From Paenibacillus sp. LHD-38 (lineage in GTDB: Bacteria > Bacillota > Bacilli > Paenibacillales > Paenibacillaceae): DNA of 64,000 nt. The notes under the pieces were generated by a model, which saw only the letters and a list, made by a program, of their open reading frames with translations, was not told the DNA's origin and did not search any database. How positions within the stretch are numbered: the stretch's first letter is position 1; every line of letters begins with the position of its first letter. Positions 34,505-43,421 of this stretch are shown piece by piece. The stretch is from the NCBI RefSeq assembly GCF_031157315.1, contig NZ_JAVIFU010000001.1, positions 186,001 to 250,000 on the forward strand. Direction: 5' to 3'. The position numbers and the translations under genes were made by a program.

Positions 34505-35602
34505 ATGGCTTCCGTCAACAGGCAAAAACGGGATTACAGCATCACCGGACCCGAAAACCAACGTGCGCATGAACGAGGGCTGGTCGCGGCTGAATGGTAT
34601 ACATGCCCGATTCCCCGCCAGCGCATGAAAGAGTTGATGAAAAGAAAGAACGGACCGGCTATCCGGGATACGCTCATTTGGTTCGGTTCGCTTCTCATTG
34701 CAGGTTATATTGCTTATCTGGCATGGGGATCGTGGTGGGCGGTTCCGGCGTTTTTGGCTTACGGCATTCTCTATGCGACGCCCGGCGATTCCCGCTGGCA
34801 TGAGTGCGGGCACGGAACCGCGTTTAAGACGCCATGGATGAACGAATTCGTGTACCAAATCGCTTCCTTTATGGTATTGCGGTCTGCTACGCCTTGGCGA
34901 TGGAGCCATGCCCGCCATCATACGGATACGATCATCGTTGGGCGCGACCCGGAAATTATTACGGAAAGACCGCCGGTCTGGAAGATTCTAATTATGCAAA
35001 TCTTCCATCTTTACGGCGGTCCGATTGAGCTGAAACGGTTTATGCTGCATACATTCGGCAAGCTGGATACGCAGGAAAAGGAGTATATTCCCGTCTCTGA
35101 GCATCGCAAAACGTTCCGCGAGGCCCGCATTTACATGCTCATCCTGCTGGCGGTCGCTGCCGCATGCGTGTATGCAGGGAGTATACTTCCCGCTATGTTT
35201 TTGTTTTTGCCTTCTTTTTACGGAGGGATCGTCGTCATTTTATTCGGCATTACGCAGCATTTGGGACTTCACGAGGACGTGCTTGACCACCGTTTGAACA
35301 CCCGCACCATTTATATGAATCCGGTATTGCGGTTTCTGTACTGGAACATGAACTATCATGTCGAGCATCATATGTTCCCGATGGTTCCCTATCATGCGCT
35401 GCCGAAGCTCCATCAAGAGATGAAAGCCGATTGTCCGGCTGCGCGTCCCGGCTTGTTCGCCGCCTTAAAAGAAGTGATTGCGGCTCTTCGGAAGCAAAAG
35501 CATAATCCCGCTTATGTTGTAGAAAAACCGCTGCCGGTTACCGCACACCCCTATATGCGCGGCGTACGGCAGGATACCAGCCTAAGGAGTGAAGTGCAAT
35601 GA
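34505..35602 (+). CDS. MocD-like membrane desaturase/oxygenase
   Basis: 365 residues with four or more membrane segments and the di-iron histidine boxes of membrane desaturases/hydroxylases: H99-E-C-G-H103, H135-A-R-H-H139 and H285-V-E-H-H289, plus the QHLGLHEDVLDHRLNTRT segment. With a Rieske ferredoxin gene overlapping by four bases and MocA/MocC-type genes upstream, it matches the rhizopine mocD-mocE arrangement, where oxygenation removes the O-methyl group of 3-O-methyl-scyllo-inosamine. A fatty-acid desaturase is the alternative, but would not explain the operon. AAAGGAGGAGCGATCC precedes the ATG. Confidence 0.85.
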   Translation: MASVNRQKRDYSITGPENQRAHERGLVAAEWYTCPIPRQRMKELMKRKNGPAIRDTLIWFGSLLIAGYIAYLAWGSWWAVPAFLAYGILYATPGDSRWHECGHGTAFKTPWMNEFVYQIASFMVLRSATPWRWSHARHHTDTIIVGRDPEIITERPPVWKILIMQIFHLYGGPIELKRFMLHTFGKLDTQEKEYIPVSEHRKTFREARIYMLILLAVAAACVYAGSILPAMFLFLPSFYGGIVVILFGITQHLGLHEDVLDHRLNTRTIYMNPVLRFLYWNMNYHVEHHMFPMVPYHALPKLHQEMKADCPAARPGLFAALKEVIAALRKQKHNPAYVVEKPLPVTAHPYMRGVRQDTSLRSEVQ

Positions 35603-35916
35603 GGACCGGAACATGGATCGAAGCCTGCGCGGCGGATGTTATTGATGTGGAGGATGTGATCCGTTTTGACTTTGAGGATCGCACCTATGCGATATACAGG
35701 ACGGACAATGGGGAATACTTCGCCACCGACGGATTCTGCACGCATGAACGGATTCATTTGTCGAACGGCTTAGTGATGGGCAACGTCATTGAATGCCCGA
35801 AGCATAACGGCCGCTTCGACATTTCTACCGGCAAAGCGAAGCGGGCGCCGGTATGCGTCGATTTAAAAACGTATCCCGTGAAGGTTGAAGCAGGTAAAGT
35901 GTTTATTCAAGTCTAG
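35599..35916 (+). CDS. MocE-like Rieske [2Fe-2S] ferredoxin
   Basis: 105 residues. The Rieske cluster motifs are complete: C47-T-H49 and C66-P-K-H69, within a small beta-fold and without a signal peptide or catalytic oxygenase domain, so it is a soluble electron carrier. Its start codon overlaps the stop of the desaturase gene (ATGA), implying equal synthesis and a direct partnership. It should pass electrons to the di-iron site; no ferredoxin reductase (mocF equivalent) is coded in the window, so one must be supplied from elsewhere. Confidence 0.93.
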   Translation: MRTGTWIEACAADVIDVEDVIRFDFEDRTYAIYRTDNGEYFATDGFCTHERIHLSNGLVMGNVIECPKHNGRFDISTGKAKRAPVCVDLKTYPVKVEAGKVFIQV

Positions 35917-35953
35917 CTTTTGCCCGCCAATCTAGCAGGAAAGGAACGAATCG

Positions 35954-36940
35954 ATGAAATATAATGTGTTCGGCCGCACGGGAAGGCAGGTATCACGCTT
36001 AGGCTATGGCGCAATGGGCCTCGGGGGCTCATTCGGTGCCTATGAAGAGAAGGCCCTGGTCCGCTCCGTCATTCACAGCTTGGAGCGGGGTGTGACTTTT
36101 ATCGATACCGCGCGCAACTATGGGGAATCGGAGCGGATTTTAGGCCTGGCTTTGCGGGAGTGGAGCGGGGAAAAGCCTTTCCTTGCTTCCAAAATCCAGT
36201 CCAAAGGTCCGGGAAACCTGGGCTGGGGCATTCCGATCCCGGTGGAGACGGCGTATCCGAGAGGCTGGCTAAGGGAAAGCACGGAAGCTTCGCTTAGGCA
36301 GCTTGGCATAGACACCATTGATTTGATGCAGCTTCATCAATATTGGCCGCAGTGGGATAGCTCGGACTATTGGATGGATGAGCTGCTTGCGCTCAAGCTG
36401 GAAGGGAAGATCGGCGCAATCGGCATTTCATTGCCCGACCAGCGCCATGATATTGCGCTTCCGATCGTGCAAAGCGGTAAAATTGATTCCGTCCAAACGG
36501 TGTTTCATATTTTTGACCCGCAGCCGCTCGACTGCCTGATTCCGGCTTGCGAGCAGAACAACGTCGCGCTCATCGCGCGCTGCATATTGGACGAGGGCGG
36601 ATTGACGGGGTTCCTGAAAGAGGACACGGTGTTCGAAGACGGCGATTTCCGAAAATCTTATTTTGATTATATGCCCCGCAGCTTGTATATCGAGCGTGTC
36701 AATCGGCTGCGGGAAATGTTCATACCTGCATATGCCAGCAGTTTGGCGGAGCTTGCCATTAAATTCGTTTTGCATCATTCGGGGGTAACCACGGCCATCT
36801 CCTCGATGCATGTGACAAAGTTTGCGGACGAGAACATCGCCGCCGTTGATCGCGAGCCTTTACCGGAAAGCGTATTTGAGGAAATCAGACGCCATCACAG
36901 ATGGGTGAGAAATTTTTATGAAACCAAATACTGGGTCTAA
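35954..36940 (+). CDS. Aldo/keto reductase
   Basis: 328 residues of the AKR barrel with the full catalytic tetrad D51, Y56 (FIDTARNYGESE), K80 (FLASK) and H128 (LMQLHQYW). It starts with the typical GRTGRQVSRLGYGAMGLGG. The family reduces aldehydes or oxidises sugars with NAD(P)H; close relatives include aldose (L-fucose/D-threo-aldose) dehydrogenases. In this operon it may oxidise the released sugar to a lactone (inference). Its last 23 bases overlap the next gene. Confidence 0.9.
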   Translation: MKYNVFGRTGRQVSRLGYGAMGLGGSFGAYEEKALVRSVIHSLERGVTFIDTARNYGESERILGLALREWSGEKPFLASKIQSKGPGNLGWGIPIPVETAYPRGWLRESTEASLRQLGIDTIDLMQLHQYWPQWDSSDYWMDELLALKLEGKIGAIGISLPDQRHDIALPIVQSGKIDSVQTVFHIFDPQPLDCLIPACEQNNVALIARCILDEGGLTGFLKEDTVFEDGDFRKSYFDYMPRSLYIERVNRLREMFIPAYASSLAELAIKFVLHHSGVTTAISSMHVTKFADENIAAVDREPLPESVFEEIRRHHRWVRNFYETKYWV

Positions 36941-37802
36941 GACGTTGTGGGCGGAGCTGCTGCCTAATGAATTCAAACAAAGAATAGCGGAATGTCCGGT
37001 CGTCTATTTGCCCCTTGGCCTTTGCGAGCCGCATGGGCAGGTCAGCGCTTATGGACTGGATACGATAAAAGCGGAATGGCTCTGCCTGGAAGCAGCCCGG
37101 CAAGCCGGAGGCATCGTCGCCCCTTCCATGGGCTATCACATTCATGAAACAGGCTACCATGCCGGCTGGCTGGAACAGACGGTAGGTGAGCAGCAACCGC
37201 ATATGACGGCCATGCCGCCGGGCATTTATCTTTCCTTTTTTCTGTATCAGCTCAGGGCGTTCGTGAATGCGGGGTTTAAAGCGATTGTTGTGATCTCCGG
37301 GCACAGCGGGGGAAATCAGGCGGATTTGCGGAAAGCGGCCAGTCTATTTATGAAATACGTTCCAGTCCAAGTATGGGTAAGAAGTGATCCGGAGCTGGTC
37401 GAAGGATTATACGAAGGCGACCATGCCGGCAAATACGAGCTTTCGCAATTAATGCATATCCGGCCGGATTTGGTCGATATGAATGCCAAGCGTTACGAAG
37501 AGCTGCCGGGTTACGGCGGGCGCCTGGCGATTGGGGCAGATGCGCTTGAAGCGAATGCGGAATGGGGAAGAGCGATCATGGAGGCCTGCTTAAACCGCTT
37601 ATGCTCCGAAGTTTCCCGAATGAAGGAAGAGGCAGAACGAACCGTTGTGAAGCAAGATGTTCCTTACTCAACGATCGAATCGGTTCTAAAAGAGCTCATG
37701 CAAAGCACCGACGAATGGGTGACGGCTAGCCCTTGGAACGGGCAAACAGCCGTATCCGAGCACTCCCGGTGGAAGCCGTATGAATATTATCGGGTGACGT
37801 GA
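36918..37802 (+). CDS. Creatininase-family metal-dependent hydrolase
   Basis: 294 residues with the creatininase pattern: YLPLGLCEPHGQVSAYGLDT (metal-ligand Glu, His and Asp), VVISGHSGGNQADL and DHAGKYELSQLM. The family opens cyclic amides or, in some members, lactones, with two bound metals. It overlaps the end of the aldo/keto reductase gene by 23 bases in another frame, indicating coupled translation. A role as lactonase after the reductase is possible but unproven. The usual PxGSxEQHG is PLGLCEPHG here, a subfamily-level change. Confidence 0.82.
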   Translation: MKPNTGSKTLWAELLPNEFKQRIAECPVVYLPLGLCEPHGQVSAYGLDTIKAEWLCLEAARQAGGIVAPSMGYHIHETGYHAGWLEQTVGEQQPHMTAMPPGIYLSFFLYQLRAFVNAGFKAIVVISGHSGGNQADLRKAASLFMKYVPVQVWVRSDPELVEGLYEGDHAGKYELSQLMHIRPDLVDMNAKRYEELPGYGGRLAIGADALEANAEWGRAIMEACLNRLCSEVSRMKEEAERTVVKQDVPYSTIESVLKELMQSTDEWVTASPWNGQTAVSEHSRWKPYEYYRVT

Positions 37803-37865
37803 TAAGGGAATCTATGACGAATGCGCTGCCTGCCGATACATCCCGATCATGTTATAAGTAAAACA

Positions 37866-37877
37866 GTTATGCATAAC
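37866..37877 (+). promoter_or_regulatory. 12-bp palindrome upstream of the second dehydrogenase gene
   Basis: GTTATGCATAAC is a perfect palindrome 46 bp before the ATG at 37923, in the only sizeable gap after the creatininase gene. It could be an operator for a separate promoter. Confidence 0.4.
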
Positions 37878-37922
37878 GATTCCAAGTAGAGCTTGGCCAT
37901 AGAACAAGGAGGAAGCAGACCT

Positions 37923-38996
37923 ATGAAAACTTACAAACTGGGCGTTGTCGGATTGGGCGAAGGCCGAAGCATTATGTCGGCTGCTTTAAGCAGCAAGCGT
38001 TGGGAGCTTGAGATGGTGTGCGACATTAATCCGTCGATGTGCGAACTGCGCGCAGAGGAGTTTGGCTTCAACCGCTGGACGACAGATTACGGCACGCTGC
38101 TGGGCAATCCCGATATTGACGTGATAGCGATCTATACGCCAGACCAGCTGCATCTTACCCACATTACCCAAGCGCTGGAGGCGGGTAAACACGTCATCTG
38201 CACCAAGCCGCTGCTCACCTCGCTGGAAGGCTCGAACGAGCTGCTGGAGACGGTGCGGAAGTCCGGAAAACGTGTATTCGTCGGTCAGAGCTCGCGCTTC
38301 TTCGAGCCGATGATCCGGCAGCGCGCGGACTTTGAGAAGGGGCGGCACGGCGACGTTCAAACGGTTGAGGCCCATTATATCGCGGACAGCCGCTGGTTTC
38401 TGGACAAACCGTGGAGCCGCCAGCGCGGCTTCAGCTGGATGTACAATTTTATGATCCATGCCGTCGATTTGGTGCGCTGGTATTTGCCTGGGGTGACCGA
38501 GGTAACAGGCTTCGGAAATGTGAGCGAAACAAGCCGCAGCTACGGCCTGGACACATGGGATACGATGCGCTTCCTCGTCCGTGACGACCAAGGCAGAATC
38601 GGCCAAATTTCCGGCAGCTACACGCTCCCGGCGTTAGGATCGGATGTCGAGCCCGGCATCGGCTGCGTAATTCGAGGTACGAAGGGATCTTCGCGGGCGG
38701 AATACTCTAATTTGCGTTACCATACGCATTTCGCTGGGGAAGGGAAAGTAACGCATTCCTTCGAGGAAATGCATGATTACTATTTTCGCTTCGAGGGCAA
38801 GAGCCACCATGCCGGGGAATACCAAAATTACATTGAATATTTTGCGGAATGCCTGGATACGGGAGCCGTCCCGCTGCCGGATGTAGAGGAAGCCGTGCGG
38901 ACGCTGGCACTGATGGCGGCCATGGAGCGAAGCATGAAGGAAGGCGGCAAGCCGATTAGCATCGAAGATATTGTCCGCGAGAACGCATTGGCTTGA
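37923..38996 (+). CDS. Gfo/Idh/MocA family oxidoreductase
   Basis: 357 residues: Rossmann domain KLGVVGLGEGRSIMSAAL, the NAD-contact IYTPDQLHLTHITQALEAGKHVICTKPL (TKP in place of EKP), and a substrate domain with MYNFMIHAVDLVRWYLPG. CAAGGAGGAAGCAGACCT precedes the ATG at 37923. It is a distant relative of the protein at 32372 and of the truncated one at 7115. It lies 120 bp after the creatininase gene behind a palindrome, so it may have its own promoter while belonging to the same catabolic set. Confidence 0.88.
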   Translation: MKTYKLGVVGLGEGRSIMSAALSSKRWELEMVCDINPSMCELRAEEFGFNRWTTDYGTLLGNPDIDVIAIYTPDQLHLTHITQALEAGKHVICTKPLLTSLEGSNELLETVRKSGKRVFVGQSSRFFEPMIRQRADFEKGRHGDVQTVEAHYIADSRWFLDKPWSRQRGFSWMYNFMIHAVDLVRWYLPGVTEVTGFGNVSETSRSYGLDTWDTMRFLVRDDQGRIGQISGSYTLPALGSDVEPGIGCVIRGTKGSSRAEYSNLRYHTHFAGEGKVTHSFEEMHDYYFRFEGKSHHAGEYQNYIEYFAECLDTGAVPLPDVEEAVRTLALMAAMERSMKEGGKPISIEDIVRENALA

Positions 38997-39147
38997 ACCG
39001 CTGATATTACGCGGATGAACGTCTTAGTCTATAACATCTCGTATGCTGACCATGCGGGATGGCTAGCTGCATTTGATGTATTTAAATCAACGATAATGGC
39101 CAAATCATTGGTTTATCGGGATTTAGTTACATGGAATGCAGTTATTT
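38997..39147. other. Short AT-rich intergenic stretch between convergent genes
   Basis: No clear terminator hairpin was found between the oxidoreductase (+) and the response regulator (-); no ORF with a ribosome site. Confidence 0.5.
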
Positions 39148-39927
39148 TTATTGTTTTTTTTGATTTTCGTTCAAATAATCCTTCGGCGTGCATCCCGTCA
39201 TTTGCTTGAAGATCCGGCTGAAATAAAACTGGTCGGGGTAACCGACCTGTTCCCCTACTTCCTTGACGGATAAATGCCGGCGGTTGGCCAGCAAATATTT
39301 GGCTTCATTGATGCGAAGCGCCATCAGGTAGCGGGAAGGAAGCTCGCCCGTGTGTTTGATGAACAGCTTGCTCAAATAAGAGGCGTTGAAGTTGAAATTA
39401 CGAGCGATTTGCTCCAGGCTCACTTCCTTCTGAAAGTTGTCCCTGAGGAACTGCTGTACCCTCCTTACGATTTCCTCGGTGCTTATGCCTGGATTTTGCA
39501 TGCCTTTCATGTTTTCTTTGTAGGTGGATTCTTCGCGTTCAATAGCGGTTTTCACTTTTGCGAGTACGCGCTGCAGCTCCTCCGCGGAGATGGGCTTCAG
39601 CAAATAGTCGGTAACGCCAAATTGTATGGCTTGGCGCGCGTATTCAAAATCGGCATAGCCGCTCGTAATGATTTTGCAGACGCGGGGATGATACAGGTGC
39701 ATATGCTTGATGAGCTCCATACCATCCATGACAGGCATCCGGATATCCGTAACCAGCAGATCGGGCTGTCCAGATTGGACGAGCTCGAGCGCATCTTTCC
39801 CGTTTTGAGCGGTGCCGATGACCTTAACCGCCTCGTCGAGCCCTTCGATTTTGCGGGCCAGATTGTTGCGGATCAAATCCTCGTCCTCAGCGACAATCAC
39901 TCTGATCTGCCTTGTATCCTCCATCAT
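39148..39927 (-). CDS. YesN-type response regulator (short)
   Basis: 259 residues: receiver domain (IRVIVAEDEDLIRNNLARKI, phospho-Asp in PDLLVTDIRMPVMDG) joined by a short linker to an AraC HTH pair (VSLEQIARNFNFNASYLSKLFIKHTG; VKEVGEQVGYPDQFYFSRIFKQMTG). It lacks the long middle region of the regulator at 18246. It is the second gene after the histidine kinase, 30 bp downstream, and probably activates the divergent importer operon at 42018. Confidence 0.92.
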   Translation of the reverse strand: MMEDTRQIRVIVAEDEDLIRNNLARKIEGLDEAVKVIGTAQNGKDALELVQSGQPDLLVTDIRMPVMDGMELIKHMHLYHPRVCKIITSGYADFEYARQAIQFGVTDYLLKPISAEELQRVLAKVKTAIEREESTYKENMKGMQNPGISTEEIVRRVQQFLRDNFQKEVSLEQIARNFNFNASYLSKLFIKHTGELPSRYLMALRINEAKYLLANRRHLSVKEVGEQVGYPDQFYFSRIFKQMTGCTPKDYLNENQKKQ

Positions 39928-39957
39928 GACGACCTTCTTTCCATATGGATATGGGGG

Positions 39958-41808
39958 TTATATCGTTCCGCCAATCACTACCGTGGCGCCTTCCTGCGGC
40001 CTGTTCTCAATCCGGAAAACCGCGTCGGCGCCAAACGTCAGCTTCATCCTGATATAAATATTAAGCAGTCCCATACCGTCGAGCTTCAGCATCGGGACGG
40101 CGTTTGTCTCGTCGATTTCGCGGATTTTGCCATAAAGGAGGTTCAGGCTTTCTGCGGAAAAACCGTTCCCGTTGTCCGATACTTCGATCTGCCATCTGTT
40201 GTCATACATGAAGCCGACGATGCGGATGCTCCAAGGAGGCTCCTTCTGCGTGCCGAATTTCACAGCGTTCTCGACAAGCGGCTGAACGATGAGCTTCGGA
40301 CAATTCAACAGCAGAATCCGCTGATCGATATCGAGGTCGAATTGCAGTTTTTGGCCGTAACGGATTTGATTGATTTCCAGAAATTTTTTCGTATGAAGCA
40401 GCTCAGCCTCCAAATTGGAAACCGAGTTATCGGAGGAGATGTACCGGAGGAAGCCGGACATGTTCTCCGTCATGGACACGATTTGCCCATTCATATTTTC
40501 TTCCGCCATCGCATGAATCGTTGCCAGTGTGTTATACAGAAAATGCGGGTTCATCTGCGAATTCAGCGCCACCAGCTTGGCCTGCAGTTCCTGTGATTGC
40601 GCCAGGAGCAGTTCATCCATCGATTGCTTCAGCCGCGCATTCATCTTCAGGAATGACCAGTGCAGCTGATCTAGTTCACTCAGTCCGCTGTTCAGCTCTT
40701 TGGAAAAGGCTTTCGTGCTGCCCAAATCCTCGAGACTCATGTTCCGGACGGTGCGGTGGATTTTCATAATCGGTAAAGTGATTCGCTTGGCGGCCACGAA
40801 GGACAGAACGATCGCGAACAGAAGAATGACAGCCGCAATGAGCACGGTGCGCTTGGTGAACACGCCTATCGGAGCAAGCAGCTCCCGTTCGGATACGGCG
40901 ATCGTCGTATGCCAGCCCGTTATGTCCGAATGGTGGCTGGTCAGCAGTTCCTTCTCCTTCGTTACTGGATTTAGAAACGTGCTGAGAGAATCTGGCATGC
41001 CGGAGACGCCTCCGTCTGCGAGTCTGATATAAGCGGCGCTCTGTTCCGACTCGTCCCCAAGCGGATAGATGATACGGCCGTTGTCGTCATATACGATAAC
41101 TTTTGCCTGGTAAGGATTCTGCTTCGTGAACTCGATCGCGGTTTTGAAGATGCGGTTATAGTATTGTTTTACTTCGACAATGCCCATGGGCGCGTTATAA
41201 TTATCATAAAAAAGCCGGAAGAGCGAAATGGAATACTGCTTCTCCCTCGACGAGATAAAGCGGGACATTTCCTCGTCGAGCACGGGCTGGCCGATGATTT
41301 TCCCCTTCTTATTGTCCATAACGGACCGGAACCATGACTTGTCCTCCGGTTTGTAGGAACGCTCTCCATTGTCGAAGCCGTTGCCGTAGGCTTTGTTATT
41401 GAAATCATAAAGGTAAAGCTGCTCGACCGGTCTTGAGGGCCCGATGGCCGCGGTCAGAATTTCGGACAGCTCCTTGGCGTTCTCGACCTGGATGCCTACT
41501 GGCGGGCCGCCTAATGCGTCTGCCGGATGCGCATTTTCCAAATCGGACATATACTTTTTGAAATTGTTTTTGACCAAATTGGAGTACATCACATCAAGCG
41601 AGACATCATTCATTTTCGTTATTTCGGAATCGATCTGCCCCTGCATGGACTGGCCCATGCTGCCGAGCGAATCGGTTGCGCCCGCCCGCAGCAGGTCCGA
41701 TGCCCACCAGTAGAACCAGATCACCAGCACGGTGAAAAAAACAATAATGATCAGGGAGTAGGTCATGAACAGAATCGATTGTATGTTTCTGAATTTATTC
41801 ACGCGCAT
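39958..41808 (-). CDS. YesM-type sensor histidine kinase
   Basis: 616 residues from ATG 41808, or 614 from GTG 41802, which has the better spacing to CCGGAGG. It has an N-terminal helix (SILFMTYSLIIIVFFTVLVIWFYW), an extracellular sensor region, a second helix (TVLIAAVILLFAIVLSFVAA), HAMP, the phospho-His motif NSQMNPHFLYNTLATIHAM and a HATPase domain (VQPLVENAVKFG; SDNGNGF). It is divergent from the importer operon it presumably serves; the intergenic region has two cre sites. Confidence 0.91.
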   Translation of the reverse strand: MRVNKFRNIQSILFMTYSLIIIVFFTVLVIWFYWWASDLLRAGATDSLGSMGQSMQGQIDSEITKMNDVSLDVMYSNLVKNNFKKYMSDLENAHPADALGGPPVGIQVENAKELSEILTAAIGPSRPVEQLYLYDFNNKAYGNGFDNGERSYKPEDKSWFRSVMDNKKGKIIGQPVLDEEMSRFISSREKQYSISLFRLFYDNYNAPMGIVEVKQYYNRIFKTAIEFTKQNPYQAKVIVYDDNGRIIYPLGDESEQSAAYIRLADGGVSGMPDSLSTFLNPVTKEKELLTSHHSDITGWHTTIAVSERELLAPIGVFTKRTVLIAAVILLFAIVLSFVAAKRITLPIMKIHRTVRNMSLEDLGSTKAFSKELNSGLSELDQLHWSFLKMNARLKQSMDELLLAQSQELQAKLVALNSQMNPHFLYNTLATIHAMAEENMNGQIVSMTENMSGFLRYISSDNSVSNLEAELLHTKKFLEINQIRYGQKLQFDLDIDQRILLLNCPKLIVQPLVENAVKFGTQKEPPWSIRIVGFMYDNRWQIEVSDNGNGFSAESLNLLYGKIREIDETNAVPMLKLDGMGLLNIYIRMKLTFGADAVFRIENRPQEGATVVIGGTI

Positions 41809-41880
41809 ATCCTCCGGAAGCTGTCTTAGGCGTAGCATAACTGTATTGTCCGTCCCGGCTGGCGATTTGTCAAAAACTTT

Positions 41881-41895
41881 TTGAAAGCGCATTCG
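41881..41895 (+). promoter_or_regulatory. cre-like site 1 (CcpA)
   Basis: TTGAAAGCGCATTCG matches 14 of 15 cre consensus positions; it lies between the divergent kinase and importer genes. Confidence 0.6.
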
Positions 41896-41954
41896 GTAAA
41901 ATAAAGACAAAATAGGAATCCGTTTTCTCCATGGAAGATTAGCATGCCTGCTTT

Positions 41955-41990
41955 TATAATGAGGACGAAAGAGAAATGAAAGCGGATTCA
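41955..41990 (+). promoter_or_regulatory. -10 box and overlapping cre site 2 of the importer operon
   Basis: TATAAT at 41955-41960 has no good -35 partner (TGGAAG at the right spacing), so an activator is expected. ATGAAAGCGGATTCA at 41976-41990 fits the cre consensus at every position, just after the probable transcription start. Confidence 0.7.
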
Positions 41991-42017
41991 ATTATGATCA
42001 CTAAGGGGAGCGATGTT

Positions 42018-43385
42018 ATGAAAAGACGATTATGGATGTTGTCCGTATTTTTGCTTGCCATTGTATGGATTGCAGGCTGCAGCGGGAACGGCTCCGGCAA
42101 TGCGAAGAACAATGAAACGCCGACGAATGCCGCGAACACAAGCAACGGAAAAGAGACGGGGGAAACGCCCGCCAAACAAAACATAACGCTTACTTATCTT
42201 GCAAGCCAAGGCTGGATTTTCGATGCCGAAATGGAGCTCGCCAAAAAATTCGAGGAGCAGACGGGCATCAAAATCGACTATCAGATCATCCCCGCCGATC
42301 AATACTTCAATGTGCTGAAAACAAAGTTGAACTCGAAAGAGGGCCCGGACATCTTCGGCGGCCAAAGCGGCAAGAGCGAAATCAGTCTTAACTACAACGT
42401 AACGGAAAATGCAGTTGATTTGAGCGACCAGGAATGGACGAAGCGCGAGGATCCGCTTTCCCTCGAGCAATTGTCACTGGACGGCAAAGTATACGCGCTT
42501 ACGATCTGGGATACGGGCAACAGCTTTGTTATGGTCTACAACAAAAAGATATTCGAACAACTTGGCCTGGCCGTTCCGAAGACCTATGAGGAATTCAAGC
42601 AAGTCTCCCTGAAAATCAAAGAATCAGGAATCACGCCGATCTACGAGCCGATAGCGGACGGCTGGCACCATGTGCTGTGGTTCTCCGAACCGGGCCCGAG
42701 GTACGACGAACTGACGCCTGGGCTGTATGACGATTTGAACGCCAACAAGAAGAAATTCGCGGATGATCCGTCGATGCTGACTGCGCTTACCCAAATGAAA
42801 GAAATGTACGATCTTGGTTTTTTTGGCGACAACACCTTCTCGGATACAGGCGCCGATACGGGGAACAAGCTGGCAAGCGGCGAATATGCGATGTCGCTTT
42901 CCGCTCAGAGCGTCGTCGGCGATATCGTGAAAGCAAATCCCGAAATGAAGGAAGAGGACTTCGGCTTTTTCGTCATCCCGCTCGCCGACAATCAATTCTA
43001 CTACATTAATCCGGGCGGTCCGAGCAAATTCATCTATTCGCAAGGCAAGCATATCGATGCGGCCAAGCAATATCTGGCGTTCCTGGCACAGCCGGAAAAT
43101 CTGCAGTTCCTGATCGACAATACCCCGTCGTTTACCAATTTGAACTTCCCGGGGCTGAAAGACAAATACAGCGACGCGCAGAAGGAGCTGTTCGCTGCGT
43201 ATCCGAAGAAGGGTACGGATGTTCAAAATATCGTGAACTACGTCAATCCGCAGTGGATGGATATGGGCAAAGACATCGCCGCCATGTTCGCAAACTCGAT
43301 GGAACCCGCCGATATTTTGAAAAGCATCGATAAGCGCAGGGCAGACATGGCAAAAGTAGCGAAGGATTCAGCCTGGGCCGAATAA
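42018..43385 (+). CDS. CUT1-type sugar-binding lipoprotein
   Basis: 455 residues. Lipoprotein signal with WIAGC lipobox (LLAIVWIAGCSG), linker, then a family-1 solute-binding fold (LTYLASQGWIFDAEMELAKKFEEQTGIKIDYQIIPADQYF; GPDIFGGQSGKSE). It captures an oligosaccharide, probably fucose- or rhamnose-containing given the GH95 and GH78 genes downstream. GGGGAGCGATGTT precedes the ATG at 42018; the two earlier in-frame ATGs overlap or precede the cre site. Confidence 0.93.
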   Translation: MKRRLWMLSVFLLAIVWIAGCSGNGSGNAKNNETPTNAANTSNGKETGETPAKQNITLTYLASQGWIFDAEMELAKKFEEQTGIKIDYQIIPADQYFNVLKTKLNSKEGPDIFGGQSGKSEISLNYNVTENAVDLSDQEWTKREDPLSLEQLSLDGKVYALTIWDTGNSFVMVYNKKIFEQLGLAVPKTYEEFKQVSLKIKESGITPIYEPIADGWHHVLWFSEPGPRYDELTPGLYDDLNANKKKFADDPSMLTALTQMKEMYDLGFFGDNTFSDTGADTGNKLASGEYAMSLSAQSVVGDIVKANPEMKEEDFGFFVIPLADNQFYYINPGGPSKFIYSQGKHIDAAKQYLAFLAQPENLQFLIDNTPSFTNLNFPGLKDKYSDAQKELFAAYPKKGTDVQNIVNYVNPQWMDMGKDIAAMFANSMEPADILKSIDKRRADMAKVAKDSAWAE

Positions 43386-43421
43386 GCCGTTAGAGAAAAA
43401 AGGAGTGGGGATGAATGCAGC

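Noticed and set aside
34505..35602. Stand-alone fatty-acid desaturase for membrane lipids
   Set aside because: Kept only as an alternative: the overlapping Rieske gene and the sugar operon around it are better explained by a MocD-type role.
39274..40596. 440-codon plus-strand ORF over the minus-strand two-component genes
   Set aside because: It is antisense to strongly conserved response-regulator and kinase domains and has no ribosome site or family motif.
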